Positions 31,050 through 40,257 of a stretch of DNA of 54,368 nucleotides are shown piece after piece. The DNA is from Clostridium sp. AM34-11AC (GTDB lineage Bacteria > Bacillota > Clostridia > Lachnospirales > Lachnospiraceae): the NCBI RefSeq assembly GCF_003435375.1, contig NZ_QWGL01000022.1, positions 1 through 54,368 of the forward strand, given 5' to 3'. How positions within the stretch are numbered: the stretch's first letter is position 1; each line of letters opens with the position of its first letter. Below the pieces are notes generated by a model. It made no database searches. It was given only the letters and a program-made list of their open reading frames with translations, and was not told the origin of the DNA. The translations under genes and the position numbers were made by a program.

Positions 31050-31718
31050 ATGGAGAAATCCTACGAGAAAGTCATTGAATATGTAAAACATGGAATCGGA
31101 AGCGGGGAGATCCAGGCGGGTGAGAAGCTTCTCCCGGAGCGGGAACTTGCCCAGAAGCTGGAGATCAGCCGGAATTCCGCGAGAGAGGGACTCCGGATCC
31201 TGGAAAACATGGGAGTTCTGGAGAGCCAGCAAGGCGCGGGAAACTATGTCTCCGGAAATTTTGACGAGATTCTGGCGGAGATGTTGTCGTTCATGTATAT
31301 TTTAAAGAAGATCGACGTGGATAAGATCACGGAATTCCGTTCTACCCTGGAGTGGGGGGCCATTGAGACAGGGGTGAAACAGGCGACGGAGGAGCAGCGC
31401 CAGAAGATGATGTCCTATCTCGACAATTTGGAGCGGGCGGAGACGGAGGAGGAGCGTGTCCGCTGGGATAAGGCGATCCACTACCTTCTCATCGAGGCAT
31501 CCGGAAACTTCTGTATGCTGGCAAACTATAAGGCCCTCAACAAGATCATGGACGAGTATATCCCGAAGATGCGTGGAAAGATCATCGAGGGCATGCACAG
31601 CGAGCAGTTCTTAAGCCGCGCCCACAGGACACTGGCAGAAGGTTTCGCGGAGGGAAATATCGAGAAGGCGAGAGAGGGACTGAAGCTGCATTTCCACTAT
31701 ATTTACCAGTACTTATAA
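31050..31718 (+). CDS. GntR/FadR-family regulator of the lactate cluster
   Basis: 222 residues. The winged HTH is in residues ~1-75 (YEKVIEYVKHGIGSGEIQAGEKLLPERELAQKLEISRNSAREGLRIL). The C-terminal FadR-type helical sensor domain has a metal-site pattern spread over DKAIHYLLIEASGN and HRTLAEGFAEG. It lies just before the lactate dehydrogenase gene, with two FadR-subfamily palindromes between (see 31952 and 32035), suggesting an LldR/LctR-like repressor released by lactate. Confidence 0.85.
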   Translation: MEKSYEKVIEYVKHGIGSGEIQAGEKLLPERELAQKLEISRNSAREGLRILENMGVLESQQGAGNYVSGNFDEILAEMLSFMYILKKIDVDKITEFRSTLEWGAIETGVKQATEEQRQKMMSYLDNLERAETEEERVRWDKAIHYLLIEASGNFCMLANYKALNKIMDEYIPKMRGKIIEGMHSEQFLSRAHRTLAEGFAEGNIEKAREGLKLHFHYIYQYL

Positions 31719-31871
31719 AAATTATGGCAGAGTTCCGACTGATTATTCCGATAAGCCAGTGCTTTGAGAGTCAGGGAAAAGAGCGGGAACCATGACTATG
31801 ATATAATTCTAACAATCCTGACAAAAATCAGACAATCTGTGCGAAATTTGCGCAAAGAAAAACAAAAAGTC

Positions 31872-31900
31872 TTGACAAAAATCCGGGACAGCGATATCCT
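31872..31900 (+). promoter_or_regulatory. Promoter of the lactate operon
   Basis: TTGACA, 17-base spacer, TATCCT. It lies upstream of both regulator operators, so the transcript would run through them. Confidence 0.65.
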
Positions 31901-31951
31901 TGTATTGGAAAAAATACACTGCTTATTGATAGCAGTTATTTTTTAGAACGA

Positions 31952-31966
31952 ATTGGTTCTACCAAT
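31952..31966 (+). promoter_or_regulatory. FadR-type operator 1
   Basis: ATTGGT-TCT-ACCAAT, a 15-base palindrome of the FadR subfamily pattern TGGTnnnACCA. Centre 83 bases from operator 2. Confidence 0.8.
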
Positions 31967-32034
31967 AAAGAGAAAACAATCAACATTGTGCGCAATAAAC
32001 AAACAAATGTGCATGGTGTTTAAAATATATCATA

Positions 32035-32049
32035 ATTGGTACTACCAAT
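32035..32049 (+). promoter_or_regulatory. FadR-type operator 2
   Basis: ATTGGT-ACT-ACCAAT. The spacing to operator 1 is about eight helical turns, allowing a repression loop. Confidence 0.8.
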
Positions 32050-32133
32050 ATAAAAGAGAATCAATTGCATTACACAAAACCGCACATGTGTCATATGGGT
32101 GGCGGCAATATATGAGAAGAGGAGAAAGCAAAC

Positions 32134-33570
32134 ATGGCAAAGAAGTATAATGAGGTAACGCCTGAGATCCTGGAACAGTTCAAAGCGATCGTTCCGGGAA
32201 AAGTATACGCAGGCGAAGAGATCAACAGTGACTATTTCCACGACGAGATGCCGATCTACGGAAAGGGCGCGCCGGAGGTCGTGATCGAGGCGACAACCAC
32301 AGAGGACATCGCGGCTATCGTGAAGGTCTGTTATGAGAACTCCCTCCCGGTGATTCCGAGAGGAGCAGGAACCGGTCTTACCGGCGCGGCAGTAGCTGTA
32401 GATGGCGGGGTCATGATTGACATGAGCAAGATGAATAAGATCCTTGGCTATGATCTCGAGAACTTCGTAGTCCGCGTGGAGCCGGGCGTTCTGTTAAATG
32501 ACCTCGCTGAGGATGCACAGAAGCAGGGTCTCTTATATCCGCCGGATCCGGGTGAAAAGTTTGCGACTCTCGGCGGAAATGTTTCCACGAACGCGGGCGG
32601 CATGCGCGCCGTCAAATATGGATGCACAAGAGATTATGTGCGCGCCATGACCGTTGTCCTTCCGACCGGTGAGATCGTAAAGCTGGGCGCTACCGTCTCA
32701 AAAACAAGCACCGGCTACAGCCTGTTAAACTTAATGATCGGTTCCGAGGGAACCTTAGGTATCATCACAGAGCTCACCTTAAAGCTCATCCCGGCACCGA
32801 AAGAGACCATCAGCCTGATCATCCCGTATGAGAACCTGGAAGACTGTATTGCGACGGTTCCGAAATTCTTCATGAACCACTTCCAGCCGCAGGCACTGGA
32901 ATTCATGGAGAAAGAGATCGTTCTCGCTTCCGAGCGCTACCTTGGAAAGAGCGTATTCCCGAAGCAGGTCGAGGGTGTTGACATCGGCGCTTACCTTCTT
33001 GTGACATTCGACGGCGACAACATGGAACAGCTGGAGGAGCTCACAGAGCAGGCGGCTGAGGTTGTTCTCGACGCGGGCGCTGTGGATGTTCTCGTTGCTG
33101 ATACCCCGGCGAAGAAGAAAGACGCATGGGCAGCGAGAAGCTCCTTCCTTGAGGCCATCGAGGCGGAGACAAAGCTTCTCGATGAGTGCGACGTCGTCGT
33201 TCCGGTCAACCAGATCGCGAAATACCTGACATACGTCAAGGGAGCGTCCGAGAAATATGACTTCGAGGTCAAGAGCTTCGGACATGCGGGCGATGGAAAC
33301 TTACATATCTATACATGCGCGAACGACATGGATGAGGAGACATTCAAGAAACAGGTTTCCGAGTTCATGGCAGACATCTACAGGAAGGCAGCAGAGCTGG
33401 GCGGTCTGATCTCCGGTGAGCACGGAATCGGCTTTGGAAAGAAAGGCTATCTTGCAGAGTTCGCAGGTCCGGTGAACATGCGCCTGATGCGCGGCATCAA
33501 GGAGACCTTCGACCCGAAGATGATCTTAAACCCGGGCAAGATCTGCTATGATCCGAAGGAAGTGGCGTAA
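32134..33570 (+). CDS. FAD-linked D-lactate dehydrogenase (GlcD/LctD-like)
   Basis: 478 residues. An N-terminal PCMH-type FAD-binding domain (IPRGAGTGLTGAAVAVDGGVMIDM; GNVSTNAGGMRAVKYG) and a C-terminal FAD-linked oxidase domain with the RSSF and ISGEHGIG motifs. It resembles the lactate subunit of the electron-bifurcating lactate dehydrogenase of anaerobes, in which lactate oxidation is driven by an EtfAB partner that also reduces ferredoxin. The etfB and etfA genes occur downstream in the same transcript, which supports that role, though glycolate or other 2-hydroxy acids are possible substrates. Confidence 0.88.
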   Translation: MAKKYNEVTPEILEQFKAIVPGKVYAGEEINSDYFHDEMPIYGKGAPEVVIEATTTEDIAAIVKVCYENSLPVIPRGAGTGLTGAAVAVDGGVMIDMSKMNKILGYDLENFVVRVEPGVLLNDLAEDAQKQGLLYPPDPGEKFATLGGNVSTNAGGMRAVKYGCTRDYVRAMTVVLPTGEIVKLGATVSKTSTGYSLLNLMIGSEGTLGIITELTLKLIPAPKETISLIIPYENLEDCIATVPKFFMNHFQPQALEFMEKEIVLASERYLGKSVFPKQVEGVDIGAYLLVTFDGDNMEQLEELTEQAAEVVLDAGAVDVLVADTPAKKKDAWAARSSFLEAIEAETKLLDECDVVVPVNQIAKYLTYVKGASEKYDFEVKSFGHAGDGNLHIYTCANDMDEETFKKQVSEFMADIYRKAAELGGLISGEHGIGFGKKGYLAEFAGPVNMRLMRGIKETFDPKMILNPGKICYDPKEVA

Positions 33571-33778
33571 AGTATTCTGTTTAGCCCCGGCAGCAGTCCT
33601 TTTCCTCCCCGTGAGACGGCTGCCGTACACCAATATATTTATTGACACTGTCTGCCGGCCGGCAATCTCCCCCGTGAACCGGCCGGCGCAAATAAAAAAG
33701 AAAGGAAAGCTGCTGTCCGGCAAGCCCGCATATTTTCCAGGGCGGCCGCAGAAGACATAGCAGCAAAGGAATTTCATT

Positions 33779-34915
33779 ATGGCATACTTAATTTCTGAAG
33801 AGGCGCAGGATCTCCTGCAGGACGTTAAAAATTTCTGTGACAAAGAAGTTGCAGAGCAGTGCAAGGAATACGATGTTTCCGGCGAATGGCCGAAGGCAAT
33901 TTATGATAAAGCGGTCGAGCAGGGCTATCAGGCTCTCGAGGTTCCGGAAGAGTTCGGCGGCCCGGGGCTTTCCCGTGTGGATGTAGCCGCCCTTATCGAG
34001 CAGATGGCGATCGCGGACGCAGGCTTTGCCACAACGATCTCCGCCAGTGGGCTCGGCATGAAGCCGGTCCTCATCGCGGGCAGCGACGAGCAGAAGCAGC
34101 ATGTCTGCGATCTGATCCTCGACGGAGGCTTCGGTGCGTTCTGTCTGACAGAGCCGGGTGCAGGCTCCGATGCCAGCGCAGGCAAGACCACAGCGGTGAA
34201 AGATGGAGATGAGTATGTATTAAACGGCAGAAAATGCTTCATCACGAACGGCGGTGTCGCTTCCTTCTACTGCGTGACAGCCATGACCGATAAATCCAAA
34301 GGGGTAAAGGGAATCTCCATGTTCCTGGTAGATGCCGGAACTCCTGGTCTCTCCACAGGACATGAGGAGAACAAGATGGGTATCCGTACCTCCAATACCT
34401 GTGACGTTGTATTCGAGGACTGCAGGATCCCGGCAGCGAACCTCATCGGAGAGGAAGGAAAGGGCTTCGGAATCGCCATGAAGACTCTCGACCAGGCCCG
34501 CGCATGGATGGGCTGCGTTGCCACAGGTATCGCCCAGAGAGGCATCAACGAGGCAGTCGCATACGGCAAGGAGAGGATCCAGTTCGGCAAACCGATCATC
34601 AAGAACCAGGCATTACAGTTCAAGGTAGCCGACATGGAGATCAAGACAGAGACGGCCCGTCAGATGGTTGCCCATGCTTTAACAAAGATGGATATGGGAC
34701 TTCCGTACACGAAGGAATCCGCTATCGCGAAATGCTATGCGTCCGATATCGCAATGGAGGTTGCTTCTGAGGCGATCCAGATGTTCGGCGGTTACGGCTA
34801 CAGCAGAGAGTACCCGGTTGAGAAGCTTCTTAGAGATGCGAAGATCTTCCAGATCTTTGAGGGAACCAATGAGGTACAGAGAATTGTTGTGGCAAACAAC
34901 GTGATAGGAAAGTAA
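33779..34915 (+). CDS. Acyl-CoA dehydrogenase
   Basis: 378 residues, the usual size for short-chain acyl-CoA dehydrogenases. FAD and substrate motifs: FCLTEPGAGSDAS (~residues 120-132), CFITNGG, and near the C-terminus FEGTNEVQR, whose Glu is at the usual catalytic-base position. It would oxidise or, with EtfAB, reduce a short acyl-CoA (butyryl, propionyl or acryloyl type). Its presence between the lactate dehydrogenase and etfBA is unusual and suggests that one Etf serves both flavoproteins. The 208-base gap before it holds a GC-rich inverted repeat (GCCGGCCGGC / CCGGCCGGC) and no gene. Confidence 0.9.
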   Translation: MAYLISEEAQDLLQDVKNFCDKEVAEQCKEYDVSGEWPKAIYDKAVEQGYQALEVPEEFGGPGLSRVDVAALIEQMAIADAGFATTISASGLGMKPVLIAGSDEQKQHVCDLILDGGFGAFCLTEPGAGSDASAGKTTAVKDGDEYVLNGRKCFITNGGVASFYCVTAMTDKSKGVKGISMFLVDAGTPGLSTGHEENKMGIRTSNTCDVVFEDCRIPAANLIGEEGKGFGIAMKTLDQARAWMGCVATGIAQRGINEAVAYGKERIQFGKPIIKNQALQFKVADMEIKTETARQMVAHALTKMDMGLPYTKESAIAKCYASDIAMEVASEAIQMFGGYGYSREYPVEKLLRDAKIFQIFEGTNEVQRIVVANNVIGK

Positions 34916-35052
34916 AAGCAATTTGCGCGTAAAGGCAAATGAATGGCGGAGAAACGGCTGTGAAAGCCGCAAAATTTCGAGATATTACACCGGTCCGGCA
35001 GTATCCGTGAAGAACTGGTTCTGCCGGAACCGGACGAATTTTGGAGGAAAAC

Positions 35053-35829
35053 ATGGAAATTTTAGTATGTGTAAAACAGGTTCCGGACGATTCCGTTGAG
35101 ATCTCCCTGGATCCGAAGACAGGGGCACCGGCTCTTGACGGTGTGACACCGGTAGTAAACGCATTTGATACATATGCGCTGGAGATGGCAGTCCGCTTAA
35201 AAGAGGCGGCAGGAGGAGAGGTGACCGTTCTTTCCATCGGCGATGAGAGCGTTAAGAACTCCTTAAAGAACTGCCTGGCAGTGGGCGCTGACTACGCGTA
35301 CCTTGCGGCAAATGACGCTTACCAGAGCGCTGATCCGGAGATCATCGCAAAGGAACTGAAGGCTGCGAAGGAAGCCATCGAGGAGAGGACAGGAAAGAAA
35401 TTTGACATCGTGTTCTGCGGCAAAGAGACCACAGATTTCGCTTCCGGACAGGTGGGAACGATCCTGGCGAAGGAGCTTTCCGCTCCGGTAACAGCAGATG
35501 TCGTTGATATCACAGCAGGAGAGGGAAAAGTGACAGTAAAGCAGGAGACGGAGGAAGGTTACTGCATGATCGAGTCAGGGCTTCCGTGCGTTGTGGCTGT
35601 CAATAAGCCGGAGTATGACCCGCGCTATCCGACGATCAAGAGCAAGATGGCAGCGAGAAAGAAACCGATCGAGGAGCTCGCTGCAGAAGAGGCAGGAGCT
35701 GCACAGGTCGAGGTCCTCAGGGTCTACGCACCGGCAAAGAGAGCCGCAGGTGTGAAGATCAAGGCAGAAGATCCGGCGGAGGCGGTAAGCCAGGCGCTCG
35801 CCATGATGAGCGAAGCAAAAGCAATCTGA
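35053..35829 (+). CDS. etfB: Electron transfer flavoprotein beta subunit
   Basis: 258 residues from ATG 35053, which has GGAGG five bases upstream; a TTG at 35041 is less likely. Typical EtfB start MEILVCVKQVPDD, and nucleotide-binding segments such as VFCGKETTDFASGQVG. It pairs with EtfA to pass electrons between the dehydrogenases and NAD/ferredoxin. Confidence 0.95.
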   Translation: MEILVCVKQVPDDSVEISLDPKTGAPALDGVTPVVNAFDTYALEMAVRLKEAAGGEVTVLSIGDESVKNSLKNCLAVGADYAYLAANDAYQSADPEIIAKELKAAKEAIEERTGKKFDIVFCGKETTDFASGQVGTILAKELSAPVTADVVDITAGEGKVTVKQETEEGYCMIESGLPCVVAVNKPEYDPRYPTIKSKMAARKKPIEELAAEEAGAAQVEVLRVYAPAKRAAGVKIKAEDPAEAVSQALAMMSEAKAI

Positions 35830-35913
35830 TGAATGCTGGATCGGCAGAACCGGCTTTGGCCCGCACAAAACGTGAATGTCAGCCGGAATTAAGCATGGAA
35901 GGAAATTGAGACG

Positions 35914-36882
35914 ATGAAATATACAGATGGAAAGAATATCATGGTCTACGCCCAGAGCGCAGACGGTGCACCGGTCGGTGCAGCACTTGAGACAGTCAGC
36001 AAGGCCGCAGAGCTTGCAAAGGCAAACGGCGAGGAAGTGATCGCTGTTGTATTTGGAAAGGACACTGATACAAAGACCGTGATCACAGCAGGAGCTTCCA
36101 AGGTCCTCGTGGCAGGTGAGGAAGGACTTCCGGCTGAGGAGAAGGCACAGATCCTCGTAAAACTTGCGGAGAAATATCAGCCGAAGGCAGTCTATATGGC
36201 AGGAACCCCGGAGGGAAAGATGATCGCCCCGGCAGTCTCCGCAGTCTTTGAGTCCGGCTGTGTGACAGATGTGACAGGGATCACTGCAGACGGCGTTTAC
36301 ACATCCCTTTCTTACAACGGAAATGTACTGAATGACATGAAGATGGGAGAGAACCTTCCGCATGTTGCGACCGTACGTTCCGGTTCCTTCGCAAAAAAAT
36401 TAGACGAGAGCAGAACCGGCGAAGTCATCGCTGAGGATGCCTCCGCAGACACAGTCCGCACAAAGGTCGTTGAGACAGTAAAAGAGATCGCAGAGACCGT
36501 CAACCTCGAGGAAGCACAGATCATCGTATCCGGCGGAAGAGGAATGGGCAGCAAGGAGAATTTTGCCCTTGTGGAAGAACTCGCGGAGGTTATGGGAGGC
36601 GTTGTGGGAGCCACCAGACCTGCAATCGAGGAAGGCTGGGTATCCAGAGCCCACCAGGTCGGGCAGTCCGGCAAGATCGTCGCTCCGAAGCTCTACATCG
36701 CATGTGGAATCTCCGGCGCCACCCAGCATGTATCCGGCATGATCGGTTCCGGCTATATCGTAGCCATCAATAAGGATGAGGATGCGTCCATCTTTGATGT
36801 GGCAGATGCGGGAATCGTCGGGGATGTCACAAAGATCCTTCCGGTGATGATCGAAGAGATGAAGAAAAGAAAAGCGGAATAA
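35914..36882 (+). CDS. etfA: Electron transfer flavoprotein alpha subunit
   Basis: 322 residues. The C-terminal FAD domain has IVSGGRGMGSKENF, GATRPAIEEGWV, QVGQSGKIVAPKLYIACGISGA and IVAINKDEDASIFDVAD, the EtfA signature. With EtfB it forms the electron carrier for the lactate dehydrogenase and acyl-CoA dehydrogenase encoded upstream. No fused ferredoxin domain, as in some bifurcating EtfA proteins, is visible. A terminator follows. Confidence 0.95.
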   Translation: MKYTDGKNIMVYAQSADGAPVGAALETVSKAAELAKANGEEVIAVVFGKDTDTKTVITAGASKVLVAGEEGLPAEEKAQILVKLAEKYQPKAVYMAGTPEGKMIAPAVSAVFESGCVTDVTGITADGVYTSLSYNGNVLNDMKMGENLPHVATVRSGSFAKKLDESRTGEVIAEDASADTVRTKVVETVKEIAETVNLEEAQIIVSGGRGMGSKENFALVEELAEVMGGVVGATRPAIEEGWVSRAHQVGQSGKIVAPKLYIACGISGATQHVSGMIGSGYIVAINKDEDASIFDVADAGIVGDVTKILPVMIEEMKKRKAE

Positions 36883-36921
36883 AGGTCGTATTTACAAAAG
36901 CCATGATGTAAATAGAGAGAG

Positions 36922-36950
36922 TCCCCCGGTATTAAAGCTGGGGGATTTTT
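36922..36950 (+). terminator. Terminator of the lactate/Etf operon
   Basis: TCCCCC / GGGGGA stem followed by five T residues, 39 bases after etfA. Confidence 0.85.
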
Positions 36951-37065
36951 CAGCAGTATAACTTTCTGAGCGGTGCTTTGCAGCTTACTACTATTTGCGA
37001 ATCAACAGAGAATTTTATCGACTATAAATTCGCCGCAGGCAGTGTCTGGAATCTTATAAAATTCG

Positions 37066-37196
37066 TAACTGTTCAGTACCTTCACAGTTACATGCAAAAA
37101 TCCATTCCAAATCGGCTACGCCGATGGGATTTTTGCCTTTTAGCCTAGGTTTTCTTACGGTCAGCGCAGCAAGTGCGCAGACCTACTGAACAGTTA
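37066..37196 (+). repeat. Multi-hairpin intergenic element 1
   Basis: Bounded by a 13-base inverted repeat, TAACTGTTCAGTA (37066-37078) and TACTGAACAGTTA (37184-37196). Inside are a GCAAAAATCC / GGATTTTTGC stem capped by ATCGGC / GCCGAT, and a GGTC-GCGCA / TGCGC-GACC stem. No gene. Related ends occur at 44640-44772, 45104-45252 and 50760-50840. Confidence 0.6.
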
Positions 37197-37210
37197 CTAA
37201 AATTCTATAA

Positions 37211-37249
37211 CAATACGCCAGATAGAATTCAATCTATCCGGCGTATTGC
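37211..37249 (-). terminator. Terminator of the penicillin-binding protein gene
   Basis: CAATACGCC-GATAGA paired with TCTATC-GGCGTATTG, just beyond the stop of the minus-strand gene. The T-rich side is modest. Confidence 0.6.
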
Positions 37250-37260
37250 TTTACTTAGGA

Positions 37261-39954
37261 TTAATTATATCCAGGTCCCACAGGAATATATACCTGGTCA
37301 AGCGGCGATTTCGGCGCTGCTTTTGTGGTCTCAGGAACAGTTTCCGGAACAGTCTCGACCTTTGTGGAACCCATGTTCTCAGTGCCTTCTTCGCTCGGAA
37401 GAACAACGGAGGTCGAGCTGTGGATCGTGCAGGTTCCCGGAGAACGGTATTTAGAATCATCCGTTCCGCCGGATTCGCCGTCCGGGATCACCATGAAGGT
37501 CCTTGTAGTCTTCGCAGGGCAGTATTCCGTTGCAAGTCCGCCGGACTCGCTGCACACGGTCAGCTGTACATGATGGTCGCAGACCTCTGTTGGAACAGTT
37601 CCCTTTGCGAAGTACTCGGTGTAAACGGCGTTTCCTCTTGGATCATTCTCGCAGACACCGGGGATCGCAAGCTTTCCGGATTTCCGGCAGATCTGGGCAG
37701 TTGTGACGGAGGACGGAACCGGGAAACCGGTGTCCGCAAGCCCCTCATGGATCTTTGTCATGATTGCTTTCCAGATCTTCTTGTGGTAGGAAGTACTGCT
37801 TCCGATGGCTGAGATCTTCTGGTTATCGTCACATCCGGACCAGATTCCCGCCGTGTAGTACGGGGTAAATCCGACAAACCAGATATCGTTATTGTTTGTT
37901 GTGGTACCGGACTTACCGGCGTTGGACATTCCCGGAATATTTGCCACGGCACTTGTGGAGTTCAAGCTGACTCCGGAGGACGCGAACATGCGGCTGCTCT
38001 CCATGGACTGGGCCATCGCGTCCGTGAGAAGGAATGCGGTGGAGTCCTTAAGTACACGCTTTGTCTCCGGCACATTCTCCAGGAGCACTTTTCCGTTGTG
38101 GTCCAGGATCTGGGTGAAGAATACCGGTTTCGTGTAGATACCGCCGTTTGCGATGGCCGCAAAGGCATTGGTGAGCTCCAGGTTTGAAACGCCCTTTGTG
38201 ATACCGCCGAGAGCGGTGGAAGCGTTGTAGTCCGTATCTGTTAAGGAAGTGATCCCTAAGTTTCTCGCGTATTCCACGCCGAGCTGCGGTGTCACAGTCT
38301 CGATCATGCAGCGGACGGCAACAATGTTCATGGAGTAGACGATACCGTCACGGATCGTGCTGTAGCCCATGTAGCCCTTGCTGCTGTACCAGTTCCGGAA
38401 CGTCTTTGTGCCCATGGTGTACGGGCCGTCGTAGTAGACACTTCCCAGGGTAGCGCCGCAGGTATCGATCGCCGGGGCGAAGGATGTGATGACCTTGAAG
38501 GTGGAACCAGGCTGGCGCAGGGTGTTTGTGGCACGGTTTAAGGAACGGCTGACCTCTTTCTGGCCGCGGCCGCCGCTGAGCGCCTTCACATAGCCGCTGG
38601 ACTGGTCGATGAGGACGAAGGACGCCTGAGGCTGAAGTACATAGTGGACAGATTCGCCGAGAACCGTATCCCCGTCTTTTGTCACTGCAGCTTTGTATTT
38701 CGCGATGGCCTTATCCGCCTTCTCCTTTGAGGAGAAGAGACCGTCGAAGTTTGTCTCGCCGAGTTCCTTGCGGAAGTATGTTTTTAATGTCTCATCGGAA
38801 TAGTTCGTTGTTGTCTGGTCCGGATGCTGGATCGACAGACGGTAGTCGATCGAGTAGTAGACAACGTCGTAGTTTTCCGGTCTGCTGATCTCTTCATCCA
38901 CCACGGACTGGATATCCGGATCCTGGGTGGTGTGGATCTCAAGACCGCCGGAGAAGAGGAGATTGTAGGCCTGCGTCTCCGTGTAGCCTTTCTTGTCCTG
39001 CAGGGCTTTTAATACCTGATCGATCAGCTCGTCGGTAAAGTAGGAGTACGGCGTCTGGGTCTCTTTTGTGACGATATCCACGTTTTTGATCCGGGAGTAA
39101 ACGTCATCAGCGAGAGCCTCTTCCTGATCGTCCTTCGAGATCATTCCCTGCTCGTACATATATTGGAGGATCACGCGGCGCTTTTCTTCGTTGCGTTTTC
39201 TTCCGTTCTCGGAGAGCGGGTTGAATCTCGACGGGTTCTGGGTGATTCCGGCGATGACGGTCGCTTCGGAGAGTGTAAGGTCCGAAACATCCTTATCAAA
39301 GTAACGGAGAGCCGCCGCCTTTACGCCCAGAGTGTTGTTTCCGAGGTTGATGGTATTTAAGTAGTTTTTGAGGATGATCTTTTTATCCATGATCTTCTCT
39401 AACTGGATCGCCAGATACTGCTCCTGGATCTTTCGCTCAAGCTTCTCCCCGAAGGTGTCCTCATTGCCGCCTTCAAAGATATTGTTTTTAATGAGCTGCT
39501 GGGTCAGGGTACTTCCGCCGCCGGCACTGGAGTCACCGGTAATGATTCCGACGGCCGCACGGACCATGGAACGGACATCAACGCCTTTGTGGGACCAGAA
39601 CCTGGAATCCTCAATCGCGACGAAAGCGTCGATCAGGCACTGGGGAAGTTCCTCGTAGGATGCCTCAAGACGGTTCGCTCCTGATTTTACGAGCGTTTCC
39701 GTGAGGTTTCCCTTACTGTCATAGACCATGGTGGCATAACCGCTTGGCTCGATGCTCGCTACATCGATCTCCGGGGCTGCGTCGATAACGCCCTTGAAGA
39801 TTCCGTAGCCGAAACTGATTCCAAGCACCGCTGCAAACAGAACCAGGATCAGGATGATCTTTGTGAGAAGAAGCACCAGATGTGAGGTGATCTTCTGTGA
39901 TCTGGAATTTGTCTTGCGGAGTGTCTTTTCCACCTCGTTTTTTCCATAATTCAT
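37261..39954 (-). CDS. Class A penicillin-binding protein (PBP1a-like)
   Basis: 897 residues. One membrane anchor at ~25-50. Glycosyltransferase (GT51) domain from ~85, with EDSRFWSHKG (115-124) and GGSTLTQQ (146-153). Transpeptidase domain with active-site STFK (484-487), SMN (541-543) and KSGTT (681-685). The C-terminal ~120 residues are a cysteine-bearing, threonine- and serine-rich extension ending DQVYIPVGPGYN, found in many Clostridia PBPs. It polymerises and cross-links peptidoglycan on the outer face of the membrane. AAGGAGG precedes the start and a TATAAT lies upstream (39982-39987). Confidence 0.95.
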   Translation of the reverse strand: MNYGKNEVEKTLRKTNSRSQKITSHLVLLLTKIILILVLFAAVLGISFGYGIFKGVIDAAPEIDVASIEPSGYATMVYDSKGNLTETLVKSGANRLEASYEELPQCLIDAFVAIEDSRFWSHKGVDVRSMVRAAVGIITGDSSAGGGSTLTQQLIKNNIFEGGNEDTFGEKLERKIQEQYLAIQLEKIMDKKIILKNYLNTINLGNNTLGVKAAALRYFDKDVSDLTLSEATVIAGITQNPSRFNPLSENGRKRNEEKRRVILQYMYEQGMISKDDQEEALADDVYSRIKNVDIVTKETQTPYSYFTDELIDQVLKALQDKKGYTETQAYNLLFSGGLEIHTTQDPDIQSVVDEEISRPENYDVVYYSIDYRLSIQHPDQTTTNYSDETLKTYFRKELGETNFDGLFSSKEKADKAIAKYKAAVTKDGDTVLGESVHYVLQPQASFVLIDQSSGYVKALSGGRGQKEVSRSLNRATNTLRQPGSTFKVITSFAPAIDTCGATLGSVYYDGPYTMGTKTFRNWYSSKGYMGYSTIRDGIVYSMNIVAVRCMIETVTPQLGVEYARNLGITSLTDTDYNASTALGGITKGVSNLELTNAFAAIANGGIYTKPVFFTQILDHNGKVLLENVPETKRVLKDSTAFLLTDAMAQSMESSRMFASSGVSLNSTSAVANIPGMSNAGKSGTTTNNNDIWFVGFTPYYTAGIWSGCDDNQKISAIGSSTSYHKKIWKAIMTKIHEGLADTGFPVPSSVTTAQICRKSGKLAIPGVCENDPRGNAVYTEYFAKGTVPTEVCDHHVQLTVCSESGGLATEYCPAKTTRTFMVIPDGESGGTDDSKYRSPGTCTIHSSTSVVLPSEEGTENMGSTKVETVPETVPETTKAAPKSPLDQVYIPVGPGYN

Positions 39955-40257
39955 TCAGGATGCCTCCTTTATCATTCCCTAATTATAGCAAAGTTTCATT
40001 CATTTATAAATAGTTATTGTGGAAAAGTTTGGTTTGTATTATGATATTTTTGACCGCAAAGTGGGAAAATATGAAGGAAAAATTACATTTTGTGGTCGGA
40101 ATCGTCAAAGACATGACAAAAATATGAATGACAGGGATATCTTTCCGCAATGCGGAATTATGAGGGTTGCCTGTCCGGTTCTGCCCGGAAACCGGAAATA
40201 ACGGAAAAATATACGGGACGGACAGCAGGTTTGGACGGGATATGAAGGAGAGAAGAT
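39955..40257. promoter_or_regulatory. Divergent intergenic region, PBP promoter
   Basis: Contains the minus-strand -10 TATAAT (39982-39987) and ribosome site of the penicillin-binding protein. On the + side a TATGAT near 40038 may serve yigZ. A short open frame at 40019-40201 has no ribosome site and is not accepted. Nothing else seen. Confidence 0.5.

Noticed and set aside
40019..40201. 60-codon frame before yigZ
   Set aside because: No ribosome site, atypical composition, and it overlaps probable promoter elements.
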